Shown piece after piece: positions 24,701 to 35,390 of a stretch of DNA of 64,000 nt (the stretch's first letter is position 1; each line of letters starts with the position of its first letter). Both the position numbers and the translations under genes were made by a program. Under the pieces are notes generated by a model. That model made no database searches, had not been told where the DNA came from, and saw nothing but the letters and a program-made list of their open reading frames with translations. The stretch is from positions 188,206,119 through 188,270,118 of the forward strand of contig NC_081410.1 in assembly GCF_030272615.1 (NCBI RefSeq), written 5' to 3'. Source of the stretch: Cryptomeria japonica. Taxonomy: Eukaryota; Streptophyta; Pinopsida; Cupressales; Cupressaceae.

Positions 24701-24760
24701 AACCTCCACTATAGTTGGATTTGAAATGAAAATAAGAAAAGAAGATGATCCCTCTTCCAT
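21720..24760 (-). pseudogene. ORF2 of A2: about 1000-residue unknown protein, broken
   Basis: The frame starts at 24760 (MEEGSSSFLIFISNPTIVEV) and aligns with ORF2 of A1 through FTNILDIPKFKDEIVRYVL, CRWMLEELLINLGKIK and FQYGNLLVCLILYLLN. It continues past the part of ORF2 that A1 shows: IWIAEMGYEVDALILDAYAK, a basic linker, a helical block (23090-22593; YLDIYKKALVEIENQ, LLAINVTIAPDEMEKTIEVV) and a coiled-coil end (22334-21720). Stops include 24341-24343 and 23819-23821; 24340-23819 stays in frame. The gene ends just before the purine tract. The order matches A3, so this is the family's ORF2; its function is unknown. Confidence 0.7.
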
Positions 24761-25135
24761 GATTCAAGAAAAATACCTTTAGATCATTGCTGAAGAAAAC
24801 CTTCAACAAATCCTTCCAAATGTCGGTGTGATCGCTCAAGAAGAAATCTGATTGCCTCTTAATAGCCTTTGATAGCACTAAGTCGCTCTAAATCTCTCTG
24901 AGATCACTTTGAATGATGGGTGAATAATGATGAAGTGTATTCAACCTTTTATCCATCGAGTGAAAACCCTAATCTTCCATTGGCATAAATGAATACCAGT
25001 GAAAGATACTGGATCTCACTCTAAACATTTTAGTTTTGGATAATCCTTTTCAATATCTGGAACATCTTTCAGAATCTCCTCCAGGGGCATATGCATCATC
25101 TTCCATGAAATTTTCCTACCCCTAAGGCATCTGTC

Positions 25136-25399
25136 TTAGTTACCGGATGAGCTCACTGCCAGTGCAGGAGCAGCCTCTTCTATTGGATAGATAACCGGGG
25201 CATTCCCATCTGATGATTTCTCTCCATTCTTCCTAACCCATCTCTGAGTGTGATCATGTCGGATTTCATTAACCTTCTCTTTTCCTTTTTCATTTGATCC
25301 TCCATTGCCAACCGGTGGATTTCTGCTTCTGCAAAACTTAGCAATATGTCCAACTTCATTGCATGCATAACATAGTCTCTCAGAATGATTTTGAATCAT
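25136..25399 (-). pseudogene. ORF1 remnant of A2: last zinc knuckle fused to LTR sequence
   Basis: Codes CYACNEVGHIAKFC, the last CCHC knuckle of family ORF1, plus a Gly/Lys-rich tail ending in AVSSSGN. The first residues (MIQNHSERL) come from LTR sequence: a deletion joined the LTR (at CATAGTCTCTCAG, 25373) directly to the knuckle region. The PBS, the coiled coil and the first three knuckles are gone. Confidence 0.75.
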
Positions 25400-25475
25400 A
25401 TTAAATTTCCATGTCCATTACATTACATCCCTACCATATCAAAATGATCTTAATCAATTTGCCCTATATACCTTA
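25373..25475 (-). repeat. 5' LTR of A2, inner fragment
   Basis: Matches 20878-20980 of the 3' LTR. It ends with the target copy CCTTA (25471-25475) next to G1. The rest of the LTR resumes at 34094. Confidence 0.88.
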
Positions 25476-26246
25476 TGTAGACACTCAAAATTGTCATGTC
25501 TAATTAAATAAATATTTTATTTATGTAATTATCTAAGCCTAATTCTTCTATTAATTAAATAAATTTTTATTTATTTAATTAATTCATTTATCCTCTTCTA
25601 GCCTTATTTCTCATTTAAATAAATACATTTATTTATTTAAATTATCCCTTTCCTAAATTAAATAAATATCTTATTTATTTAATTATCCTACTTCTTCTAT
25701 TAATTAAATAAATCTTTATTTATTTAATTAATTCATTAGCTTTTTCTACCTATGACACATGTCATTCATCTCTTAATTCCTACACTACCTACCCCTTTCA
25801 TTATTTTGGTATTTCTTTTACCTACCCTCTAATCCTAGCCGACCTCTCTTTTTACACCTCTCAATCTTAACCCTCCATTTCATATTGTGTCTTCTATTTA
25901 AGAAGATGCCTCCTTCATTGTCAAACCCTAATGACTAATGACTGATTTTGGAGTACTTGGCTACACTACAATTCCACTTACAACCACATTCCGTTCTTTG
26001 TTGAGCTCTTGTGCATATAAAAATCTGAGAGCAAATATATCAAGCAAGATCAATGGAGATAGGAAGAATGGAGATCAAAACCCTATTGGACATGTGATGG
26101 TATAATCTTTGTGATTTTGAGTTATTTTGCATTGTCTTAGGTTATCTTCATATGTTATGGTGGATCTTTGTTCATTGTTAGGCTAGGGTTTGGTGGTTGA
26201 ATTCATTTAGCCTTTCAATATTGTTATGATTGTTATCCATTTTCAC
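25476..26246 (+). repeat. 5' LTR of G1 (last bases deleted)
   Basis: 771 bp beginning TGTAGACACTCAAAATTGTC, with AT-rich palindromic blocks in its first 260 bases. It matches the 3' LTR up to CCATTTTCAC, then runs directly into gag sequence; CATATACA and the PBS are missing. Confidence 0.92.
25895..25902 (+). promoter_or_regulatory. Weak TATA-like element in G1 5' LTR
   Basis: TATTTAAG at the position where the related solo LTR has TATATAAG. Confidence 0.35.
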
Positions 26247-29200
26247 AAAGAGGACTTCAAAGGAAAGGACAAACCAAAATTTTGGAACAAGAACAAGAAC
26301 ACAATGAATGATGGTGTTGTTGATGCTAATACAGTGAGACCAAAGTTCGTCTTTTCTGGATCAAGTTCTACCAACAATCAGGTGAACAACCAAACAACTT
26401 CTAAACCTCGAAGGAAGTACACTCCATTGGGGGAACCACTTGAATCAGTATTCAAAAAGCTTGTAGCAAACAAAGTAATTACAGTTCCAGATTTTCCTCC
26501 TTATGAACCAAAGGTAAAACCAAATTGGTGGAATGATGATGAGTATTGTGAGTTTCATAAGAGCAAGGGTCACAAGATAGGTAATTGCCATCGATTGAAA
26601 AACATTGTGCAAGATCTCATTGACAGAGGAGATATAGAGATTGAGGGACATTCATCTAATCAAGAACATGAGGTGTTTAAGGAACCATTCCCAAAACATG
26701 ACAAAGGAAAAGGCAAAGTCACAGATGATCAAGCCAATTATACTAGAGCACCTTACAATTATGATTCTACTATCAATCACATCTCAATGGACAATCATAT
26801 CTCTACCATTACTATCAAAAACAAAAATCCTGAGAATCCTTCTCAGAGACCCAAAATTGTCCTAAAAGGTGTGGGATCTTCGTCCGAATCTACCTCTGAA
26901 TGTCATGTTACAACCCGTCGAGGTAAGATTACATTGCCAGGTGCCTCCACTAAGAATACCAATCTTTCATCAACCAAGCCTGAGTACGACCTTGTAGAAC
27001 AACTAGGGAAGACACCTGCACTCATCTCTATTCTTGAGCTCTTACGTATATCTCCTGCACATAAAGCTATCCTTGACAAAATCTTGAGAGATACTGCCGT
27101 CCCTACTGATCTGAACGTGGACCAGTTTCAAGCCATGGTGGGATACCTATCCGTTCCACACTCCCTCACATTCACAGAAGCCGATGACGCCTCCATAAGT
27201 CAGCCACATAATGCACCTCTACATGTTGAAGCCTTCATACATAAACATCGAATAAAGCGAGTCCTGATAGATGGAGGAGCAGGTCTTAATATTTGTACAT
27301 TGAGCACCATCAGACAATTGGGATATTCTGACAAAGCTGTGAATTCTACAAACCAAATCACCATTAAGGCTTATGATGATGAAGAGTGCTCGTCCAAGGG
27401 CACGGTCACCTTACCACTAAGAATAGGGCCAGTCACAAAGGATGTGGTTTGTCAAGTCCTAGATCTAGATCTCACGTATAACATATTGCTAGGACGTCCA
27501 TGGATTCATGAAATGAGGGCAGTCCCATCAACATACCATCAGTGCATTAAGTTTCCTCACAATGGAGTCGAGGTAACGGTCAATGGTGATCCAAATCCAT
27601 TCATATATTGTAATAACTTGAGATCACATACTGAGACTATCATCCCCAGCAATCGTGAGGCTACTCCTTCTTCAGCATATATTGATCTTGAGTCATTAAA
27701 GCCCTCGACGTCCAAACAGGGTGAACTTAGAGCCAAGTTTCAAGACAAAGGCATGGGAGAATACACTCTGAATCAGACAATGTTTTTACGACAAGTCATG
27801 AGCTCTCCCAAGGAATATGGGAGGCCACATCCTAACAAGCAAATCTCCATCATGATGCTCAAATGGGATCCTACCATCTTTCAAAAATGGGGTGAACTAG
27901 AAGAAGAAAATTTATATAAAATGCTCTATAAGGATGTTGAAGAGGACACACATGATCAGATTATTATACCCTGTGAGAACTATGGTAAAGGCTTCAAAAT
28001 TCTGCAAAGATTCGGGTATGATGGAAAAAGCCCTCTCGGACTACGCAAAGAAGGTGTCATGGAGCCCTTACAACCTGAGCTAACTACAAGAAGGGAATGC
28101 TCCAAGGGGCTTGGTTTTCTGAATCCCAGACTACATAATAAAAGAACAAAAGAGGTATGGCGAATTAAAGTTGCCGAAGTTCAACAGGAGGATTACTATT
28201 CCACAGACTCCAATGAGTGGGAATGGGGTTCAGACAAATCCTCCAGTGACTATGAGCTCACTAAAACATTCAGAGAGCCAGATGAACCCACAGAGGAGGA
28301 GGAATTTTACAAAAAGTTCAGAGTTGGTCAAGAACCAACCCATAAGGATCCCGCACAAGCTTTGTTTCAAGGTCCTAGGTCAAAATCACATAGGATGAGG
28401 ACACCTATCCCAGAAGGCTCTACTAGTGATGACAATTTGGATTCGCTCACGATCGAAACTGATGAGGAGAGTGCCATCGATGACCTCGACGATTACCTTG
28501 ACATACCTGAATATAACCACATCTTCACTATTAGTCCTGCAAACCCTGAAAGCACTAAAGACCTTCCCCTTGTTCATCCTCAACTCATTGACTGGGATCA
28601 TGAAGGACCAGCACAATTTGATACATTTCAAAATGACGAAGCTATTATCGACTACCTTGGCATTCGAGATGATCTTCCCCCTGGAGACCACAAAGCAGGA
28701 TACGCCATAGAGCTCAACAACATAGCATACTTTGGTGAAGGTGTCGGGCCTTCTAGTCGCAAAAATGTGAAAATAAAAACAAAACAAGGGTCTTATGGCG
28801 AAAACCACACTGTGGCGCTATCTGACCCCAAAAAAGTAAAAAGAAAGGATGTATCTGAGGGTGAAAACCTCTCTGAGGTGCCCGAAGATGGAAGGCTCGA
28901 CATTCTCCCAGCATCATACGAGGAAAAATCATCCATGTTGGTAGAGGAGACTATAAAGACAAACATTGGTACAGCAGAGGTTCCACACAACATATTTTTG
29001 GCTCAATCATTGACAGAGGTCGAGAGAGCAAAATTCATAAGCTTCTTTAAGGGACGACAAATCAACTTCGCATGGTCTTACGCGGATATGCCTGGGCTAG
29101 ACCCGGATTTGGTGATGCATCATTTAACAGTCAAACTGGGGGCAAAACCAGTAAAGCAGAAATTAAGGAAAATGCATCCACAAGTGGCATTGCTAGTCAA

Positions 29201-29306
29201 GGCAGAGCTAGAGAAATTATTGGATGTCGGATTCATACGCCCAATTGATTATCCTGAATGGATTTCCAATTTAGTACTTGTCAGCAAACCGGATCGCAGC
29301 ATCTGA
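26226..29306 (+). pseudogene. G1 gag C-terminus, protease, G-patch and start of RT
   Basis: 1026-codon open frame whose ATG (26226) lies inside the 5' LTR; true gag sequence starts at about residue 8. A knuckle variant CEFHKSKGHKIGNC (residues 108-121) is followed by a helical NIVQDLIDRGDIEIE segment. The retroviral-type aspartic protease has its active-site loop as LIDGGAG (about 348-353; D-G-G instead of D-S/T-G) and the closing LLGRPW at 421-426. A G-patch-like motif spans about 587-632 (FKILQRFGYDGKSPLG ... SKGLGF). An acidic linker comes next, and from about 930 the RT N-terminus (FAWSYADMPGLDPDLVMHHL). TGA at 29304-29306 interrupts RT between PDRSI and ICTDFRDINKACPKDDF in the same frame, consistent with CGA to TGA. 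Confidence 0.92.
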
Positions 29307-31079
29307 ATATGTACAGACTTCAGAGATATCAACAAGGCTTGTCCAAAGGACGATTTCCCATTACCAAACATTGACTTGATCGTTGATCTCATAGCAGGCC
29401 ATGAAATGTTATCTTTAATGGACGTATTTTCTGGATATAATCAGATCAGGATTGCACCTGAAGATCAACATAAAACATCATTCACTTGTCCATGGGGAAC
29501 CTTCTGTTGGAATGTCATGCCCTTTGGGCTGAAAAATGCAGGCGCCACTTATCAAAGAGCGATGACCACTATTTTTCATGATCTCATGCACATAACCGTG
29601 GAAGATTATGTTGACGATCTTTTGGGAAAATCAATAGACAGAGACACACACTTGGACATCCTTTCAGTTGTCTTTGATCGGCTAGAAAAATACAAGGTAA
29701 GATTAAATCCTAAGAAATGTGTCTTTGGAGTAACCTCCGGGAAGCTCCTAGGATTCATTGTGTCTAAAAGAGGAATAGAAGCTGATCCAGCAAAAGTCAA
29801 GGCTATCTTGGACATGCCGCCACCCAAGAATATCAGTCAACTTCGATCTTTACAAGGGAGACTCCAATCCATACGAAGATTCATAGCACAACTTGCAGAT
29901 AAGTGTAACCCTTTCCAGCACCTACTACACAAAAACATCAAGTTCAAATGGGATGAAAACTGTCAACAGGCTTTTCAGGTGCTCAAAGACTATCTTTTGA
30001 ACCTGCCAGTTTTGATGCCACCAATTCCAGATCAACCATTGCTACTTTACATATCAGCTACTCCGACAGCACTGGGGGCACTCCTAGCACAGCAAATACC
30101 TGATGGCAAGGAAAAAGTAGTCTACTATATCAGTCGCACATTGGTGGGATATGAGCTAAACTACACACCAATCGAGCGTGCATGTCTCGCTGTGGTCTTT
30201 GCTTCACAAAAATTACGACATTATATGCTCACTCACAAGACTAAGTTGATTGCCAGAATTGATCCACTAAAATATCTTCTCAACAAAGCTACACTTACCG
30301 GGCGGCTGGCCAAGTGGGTAATGATTTTGAGTGAATTCGACATTGAATACATGGACAGAAAAGCTATAAAAGGACAAGCAATTGCAGATCAACTGGCAGA
30401 TGCTCCCATGATAGATGATGCTCCTCTACAGTCAGAATTTCCAGATGAGTCCATTCTAACAATATCACCTGCAAAGCCATGGCAATTATATTTTGACGGC
30501 TCATACACACAGCACGGGGCAGGAGCGAGTATACTCTTTATAACTCCCCAAGGCGATTCTATACCAAAGTCATACCGCTTATCATTTCCGTGCACTAACA
30601 ATATAGCAGAATACGAGGCATTAACAACTGGGTTAAGAATTGTAGTTCAATGGAAGATCCAAGAACTTCGTGTTTTTGGGGATTCTCAACTTGTCATCCG
30701 TCAAGCAACTGATGATTATCAAACAAAAGATGAAAAGCTAATGCCTTACAAACAACTGGTAGATGATTTGAAACAGCACTTTGCAAAGATAGAGTTTGAG
30801 CAGATACCAAGAGAACAGAATCGCGCTACTGATGCCATGGCTACAATTGCTTCGCTCATTGATCTACCGCAAAATGAGACCTGCTATGAATTCCTGGTAG
30901 ACAACCTGCTGATTCCGTCATATGAGATCACTCCTATGGAAATGATATGTGTTGTTGGTCCTGAATCCCAGTTATATGGTCCCATATTCACATACCTTCG
31001 CGATAATATCTTACCTCCCGATCTATCGAACAATCAACGCCGCACTTTCATTCGCCAATCCTCTCGATACGTCACTTGA
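29307..31079 (+). pseudogene. G1 reverse transcriptase and tandem RNase H domains
   Basis: Continues the same frame after the TGA. RT motifs: FRDINKACPKDDFPLP, LMDVFSGYNQI (first catalytic Asp), MPFGLKNAGATYQR, and VEDYVDDLL with the YVDD active site. The first RNase H, native to gypsy, is degenerate: LLYISATPTALGALL lacks the usual first Asp. After the tether comes a second, archaeal-type RNase H with acidic residues in place: LYFDGSYTQHGAGASI (about 30485), NNIAEYEAL, VFGDSQLV and NRATDAMATIASL. Two RNase H domains of this sort are a known feature of Tat-lineage elements. The frame ends at TGA 31077-31079, but homology with G2 continues without shift into integrase. Confidence 0.93.
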
Positions 31080-32228
31080 GCAGATATCCTATATCGACAA
31101 GATCTAGATGGCACCCTTCTTAGATGTTTAGAGAGTGACGAAGCTTAGATTGCGTTACGAGAAGTGCATGAAGGGATATGTGGTCTGCATACTAGTGGTC
31201 CTACCTTGGCCAAGAAACTCATCAGGACTGGATACTACTGGCCTACTATGGAAAAAGATGCATATCAGTTTGTCAAGAAGTGTAAGCAGTGTCAAATTCA
31301 TGGAGACCTCATACATGCACCAGCACATGAACTACAACCACTTGCATCTCCTTGGCCCTTTTGTCAGTGGGGACTCGATCTCATAGGCAAGATTCACCCT
31401 CCTTCTTCCAATGGACATAAATTCATTATCACAGCCACAGAGTATTTTACAAAGTGGATTGAAGCCGTGCCTCTCACACAAGTTACTGGGAAACAAATCG
31501 CTACCTTCATCCTGAACTACATCATTTGCCGATACGGGATTCCTACTTCCATTATTACTGATAACGGGCGTCCCTTCAAAAATCAGGATGTTCATGAACT
31601 CTGTGAGCGCTTCCATATCTCCCATCGTTTCTCCACACCATATTACCCCCAAGGTAATGGCCAAGCTGAGGCGTCTAATAAAACAATTCTCAAAATCCTT
31701 AAAAAGACAGTCGACGATGCTGGCCGTAACTGGCATATCCAACTCAATCCTGCACTCTGGGCCTATCGCACAAGTGTCCGCACACCTACAGGAGCTACAC
31801 CCTACTCACTTGTCTACGGGTCTGAAGCCATCTTTCCTATTGAGGTCGAGCTACCTTCTTTACGGGTCTCCTTGAGAAACATAATCAACGATGAAGACTA
31901 CAGGGTCTCTCGCTTACAAGAACTAGAACTGCTGGAGGAACGAAGGCACACTGCTTTTAATCATCTCAAGGCTTACCAACAACGAATGAGTCGCAGTTAC
32001 AATCACAAAGTTAAGCCTCGCACATTTGAGGTAGGTGACTTAGTCCTCAGAGAGAACCCCAAGAATCAGCAAGACAGAGATAAGAAGGGCAAGTTCGAAC
32101 CAAACTGGCTTGGTCCTTACATCATTACAGCGGTATATGGATCTGGGGCATATCAGCTCTCAACTACAGAAGGTGAACCCTTAGAGGATCCTATCAATAG
32201 CATGCACCTTCGCAGGTTCTACACATAA
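31080..32228 (+). pseudogene. G1 integrase
   Basis: Same frame as RT. A second stop, TAG at 31146-31148, precedes the zinc-binding HHCC domain (HEGICGLH ... CKQC). The catalytic core carries D (WGLDLIG), D (IITDNGRPF) and E (GNGQAEASN), with exactly 35 residues between the second D and E, as in active DDE integrases. The C-terminal domain has GDLVLRENPKN and NWLGPYIITA (GPY/F-type motif) and ends LRRFYT before TAA. No chromodomain follows. All three catalytic acids are intact; only the upstream stops break the polyprotein. The integrase of G2 (62710-64000, minus) is closely similar. Confidence 0.93.
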
Positions 32229-32249
32229 GCTCTTCGGAACATCCTAATT

Positions 32250-32410
32250 CAAAAATACAAAAAAATCAAAAAATTCAAAAATACAAAAAAATCAAAAAAT
32301 TCAAAAATACAAAAAAATCAAAAAAATTCAAAAATACAAAAAAATCAAAAAAATTCAAAAATACAAAAAAAAAAATCAAAAAATTCAAAAATACAAAAAA
32401 ATTATAAAAC
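32250..32410 (+). repeat. A-rich tandem repeat downstream of G1 integrase
   Basis: Six or more copies of a roughly 26-base unit (AATTCAAAAATACAAAAAA plus ATC). Confidence 0.95.
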
Positions 32411-32423
32411 AAAAAAATCGTTA

Positions 32424-32576
32424 CATGGTGAAAACCTGGCAAACAGGCGCCTTGTGACAACAAAAAAATTGAAAAATCGAAAAAAGTAAAGAGAAATAAT
32501 TTCGTCCAACGGTGAAAACCACTTCGGTGGCGCCCTGGGCAAGTACCATGGTGAAAACTGAGTCACCAGCGCCATG
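32424..32576 (+). repeat. Three GGTGAAAAC...GGCGCC-type blocks in G1
   Basis: ATGGTGAAAACCTGG..CAGGCGCC (32424), ACGGTGAAAACC..GGTGGCGCC (about 32510) and ATGGTGAAAACT..CCAGCGCC (about 32549). G2 has the same TGGTGAAAACC word just after its integrase on the minus strand (about 62630-62642), so the block is a conserved non-coding part of this lineage. Confidence 0.6.
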
Positions 32577-33588
32577 CGTAGAGACTTTGCTCCTCTCTCC
32601 TTCAGGATTCTCTTTCATCTTTCACTTTGCACACACTCACAACCTATTCGTTCACAATAAACTTACCCATTCCCATCATGGCTTGTTATTGATCTACCTA
32701 AGATTGGTTAGCCATCCATAACCCTCCCTTTTCACTCCCTTTCCATCCATAATAAATAGATCCTATCTGTGGCTAAGGCAAAATCCTACGTCTAGTGATG
32801 GGTGTGGAACTGAGAACATCACATGTTTCGAGGAGTACAGTTTCTTCCAGCTTCCTTCAAGTCTATCCACGCACAATCCGCAATAAAGCAGCATCTGCAT
32901 CGCTAGTCCGCAATAAAATTCCGTCTTCTCCGCAATAAAGTATCAGTTTCATGGATTCAGTCAGTTTCAAATGAGACACAGCAGCAACAAAGGGCTTCAA
33001 CAAAATCAAATCTTTCAACAGACTCAGACAACATATGGTTCAGTGCTATCTATCCTTTTTGTGAAAGTGAACATTGTGACCACAATCGAATAAGACTTAA
33101 ACAAGTGACAAGAGACACTAAACTTGAGGACTACAGTGGATGTTGGTGTCAAGTCTTGGTTTTCTTTTGATTTTATCTTTTTGGTGACATGTCTTTTAGC
33201 TTTTCCAGGATGTCTTTGACTAGAGATTCTATCTCCAGGATGTCTTTGACTAGAAAGGCGAGGATGGGGTATCGTCACCTACTTGCATTTGTTGTCTGTT
33301 GATTGTCTTTTAGTAATGCTATGACTTGTCCAAGGATATGAGGACACTGTGAGTCTAGTATGAACTGGGGCATTCCTTGTTTGTGACTGTCTTATCTCCA
33401 TGCAAACAGGTACAATGACTTTCTGGGCTGAACAAATGCCTCGATTGTCATAACCTACTTGCCATAATAAGCTCAATGATGATAACGCACAAGAAGCTCT
33501 TTCACGTTCATATCTTCTGTCTTCCATCCCCCTTTCTTGATTGACTTCCATTGTCCTTCTCGAGTCCGCGTAGCCTGCTATCACATGA
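32577..33588 (+). other. G1 3' non-coding region
   Basis: No ORF with recognisable content. CCGCAATAAA recurs three times near 32876-32940, and a short direct repeat (CAGGATGTCTTTGACTAGA) lies at about 33207-33256. The polypurine tract and the first roughly 270 bases of the 3' LTR appear deleted at 33588. Confidence 0.6.
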
Positions 33589-34093
33589 CTATGACACATG
33601 TCATTCATCTCTTAATTCCTACACTACCTACCCCTTTCATTATTTTGGTATTTCTTTTACCTACCCTCTAATCCTAGTCGACCTCTCTTTTTACACCTCT
33701 CAATCTTAACCCTCCATTTCATATTGTGTCTTCTATTTAAGAAGATGCCTCCTTCATTGTCAAAATCTAATGACTAATGACTGATTTTGGAGTACTTGGC
33801 TACACTACAATTCCACTTACAACCACATTCCGTTCTTTGTTGAGCTCTTGTGCATATAAAAATCTGAGAGCAAATATATCAAGCAAGATCAATGGAGATA
33901 GGAAGAATGGAGATCAAAACCCTATTGGACATGTGATGGTATAATCTTTGTGATTTTGAGTTATTTTGCATTGTCTTAGGTTATCTTCATATGTTATGGT
34001 GGATCTTTGTTCATTGTTAGGCTAGGGTTTGGTGGTTGAATTCATTTAGCCTTTCAATATTGTTATGATTGTTATCCATTTTCACCATATACA
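33589..34093 (+). repeat. 3' LTR of G1 (5'-truncated)
   Basis: Starts at CTATGACACATG, equivalent to about 25749 in the 5' LTR, and runs to the true end CACCATATACA at 34093, followed by target copy CCTTA. I count three differences from the 5' LTR over about 500 bases. Confidence 0.93.
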
Positions 34094-34429
34094 CCTTATA
34101 CAAAATTTATGCCTTATGTCAGCTTACAAGGATATTGTATATATCAAATTACATGTTGCCCATATAACATAAATGAATAAACATAAAGACAAGTTGTCGA
34201 TGTCAGATCCAAGATGTGTCGACATCCAATACCAATAACCTTTACTATACCATGTCAACCTGCATTGTCGGTAACCAAAGAAGTCTTCTATCCTACCAGT
34301 ACTGATGTCGGTACTGGTGTAGAGTCTGTGAAGTGCCTGTCGGTACACCATATGAAGTCGGAACCCAAGATCATGTTGCCATCAATGACAACATAGTGAA
34401 ACCAACTAATAGTGTGTCGATTTCCAACA
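34094..34429 (-). repeat. 5' LTR of A2, outer fragment
   Basis: Minus strand starts TGTTGGAAATCGACAC at 34429. It matches about 20984-21314 of the 3' LTR and is followed outward by target copy ACTAC. Confidence 0.9.
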
Positions 34430-34499
34430 ACTACAAGATTGCACCTACACATAAAACCCAACAATAACTATTCTTAAGGAAAAAGTGCTCAATATATAA

Positions 34500-35158
34500 A
34501 AGGAATTGCTGGTGTATTTTGTGTAACAGGTATACAATTGGTAAAACATATAGTTGGTTGTTCTCTCTCACTGGCTAAAGAATATTTTGAATTTTCATTT
34601 TGGATTGGGGCATTGAAATGGGGCTTACTTTTTTCATTTGGAACTCCAAGGCAAGAAAGAATGCTTTGCTTCGTGCTTGTTCATATGCTATGACTTGATC
34701 AGACCAGATGTGGCTTTGGAACTTTCCTGGATGAATAATATGATTGACTTTATGTTTTCATACCTACTTCAAGTTCTTGATATACTCTGATGATTCTGTG
34801 AATATTTTAAGTTTCTCTTTAATAAACATTTTAAATCTTTTGCAGAATTAAATAGCTAATATTCAAAAAATTTATTTTTCAAAGTTCATTCAAGAATACA
34901 CGACAAAAGTTGATGAACTTGTTAAGGACAAGTTAGAGGTTGTCCAAGAAGAGAAATCCAAGGAGAAAGAAGACAAAGATCTCGTTTCTCAACATGTATG
35001 CGTTTTTCTTAATTGAGCCTCAAGGAGCACTTTTTCTACTCTACTGATGATTTTTGAAAATTCAAATAAATATGTGTCTATTTTGCTTATAGAATATGTA
35101 TGCTCAGCTTCTTCCCCTTGCTTTGCTAGCACCTCCAATAGCATTTTTAAGAGCATAA
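34500..35158 (+). pseudogene. CHC: Clathrin heavy chain 3' exons, tandem unit 0 (5'-truncated)
   Basis: Begins inside the exon encoding ELLVYFV (with a TAA where CAG is expected). Then exon 34650-34772 ([19 protein letters not shown], acceptor AG decayed), exon 34885-34995 ([20 protein letters not shown]) and exon from 35093 ([15 protein letters not shown]), which reads into the minisatellite and stops at 35156-35158. These are the trimerisation/hub-end exons of clathrin heavy chain. The break at about 34500 separates it from the upstream CHC exons at 14.3-15.1 kb. Confidence 0.92.
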
Positions 35159-35360
35159 TTAAGGAAATTATAGAAAAATAGCATGTTTAAGAGCACAATT
35201 AAGGAAATTATAGAAAAATATCATTTTTAAGAGCATTGTTAATTTGAAAAATAGCATTTTAAGAGCATAATTAAGGAAATTATAGAAAAATAGCATTTTT
35301 AAGAACATAATTAAGGAAATTATAGAAAAATACCATTTTTAAGGACTTTATAGAAAAATA
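35140..35360 (+). repeat. Minisatellite in CHC unit 0
   Basis: About five copies of a roughly 40-base unit, GCATTTTTAAGAGCATAATT then AAGGAAATTATAGAAAAATA. It replaces the glycine-rich tail of the last coding exon. Confidence 0.9.
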
Positions 35361-35390
35361 ATGTGCTAACATGTTGCACTGTCTATAAAG

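Larger units (their letters stand above)
25476..34093 (+). mobile_element. Ty3/gypsy retrotransposon G1 (Tat-like), inserted in the A2 LTR
   Basis: Ends are TGTAGACACTC (25476) and CACCATATACA (34093), flanked by CCTTA at 25471-25475 and 34094-34098. Order: 5' LTR, gag remnant, protease, G-patch, reverse transcriptase, two RNase H domains, integrase, 3' repeats, 3' LTR. Pol order (RT-RH-INT) and the extra RNase H point to the Tat group of gypsy elements. Where the two LTRs overlap (about 500 bp) I count three differences, so insertion is recent relative to its surroundings. Internal deletions removed the 5' LTR end, PBS and gag start, and the first part of the 3' LTR. Confidence 0.95.
20400..34429 (-). 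mobile_element. Copia-like element A2 without visible pol, interrupted by gypsy G1
   Basis: Outer ends are TATTAG (20400, decayed from TGTTAG) and CCAACA (34429). They are flanked by ACTAC at 20395-20399 and 34430-34434, a 5-bp target duplication. Removing G1 and its duplicated CCTTA leaves about 5.4 kb. Its minus-strand order is 5' LTR (two pieces), ORF1 knuckle remnant, ORF2, purine tract, 3' LTR. The PBS, the second half of the 5' LTR and the coiled-coil part of ORF1 are deleted. It lies between two blocks of CHC exons. Confidence 0.88.

Noticed and set aside
32275-32463. Phe/Leu-rich minus-strand frame
   Set aside because: Produced by the A-rich tandem repeat downstream of the G1 integrase.
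25476-34093. G1 as an endogenous retrovirus or pararetrovirus
   Set aside because: No env-like or movement-protein frame follows integrase; pol order, LTRs and dual RNase H fit a plant gypsy retrotransposon.
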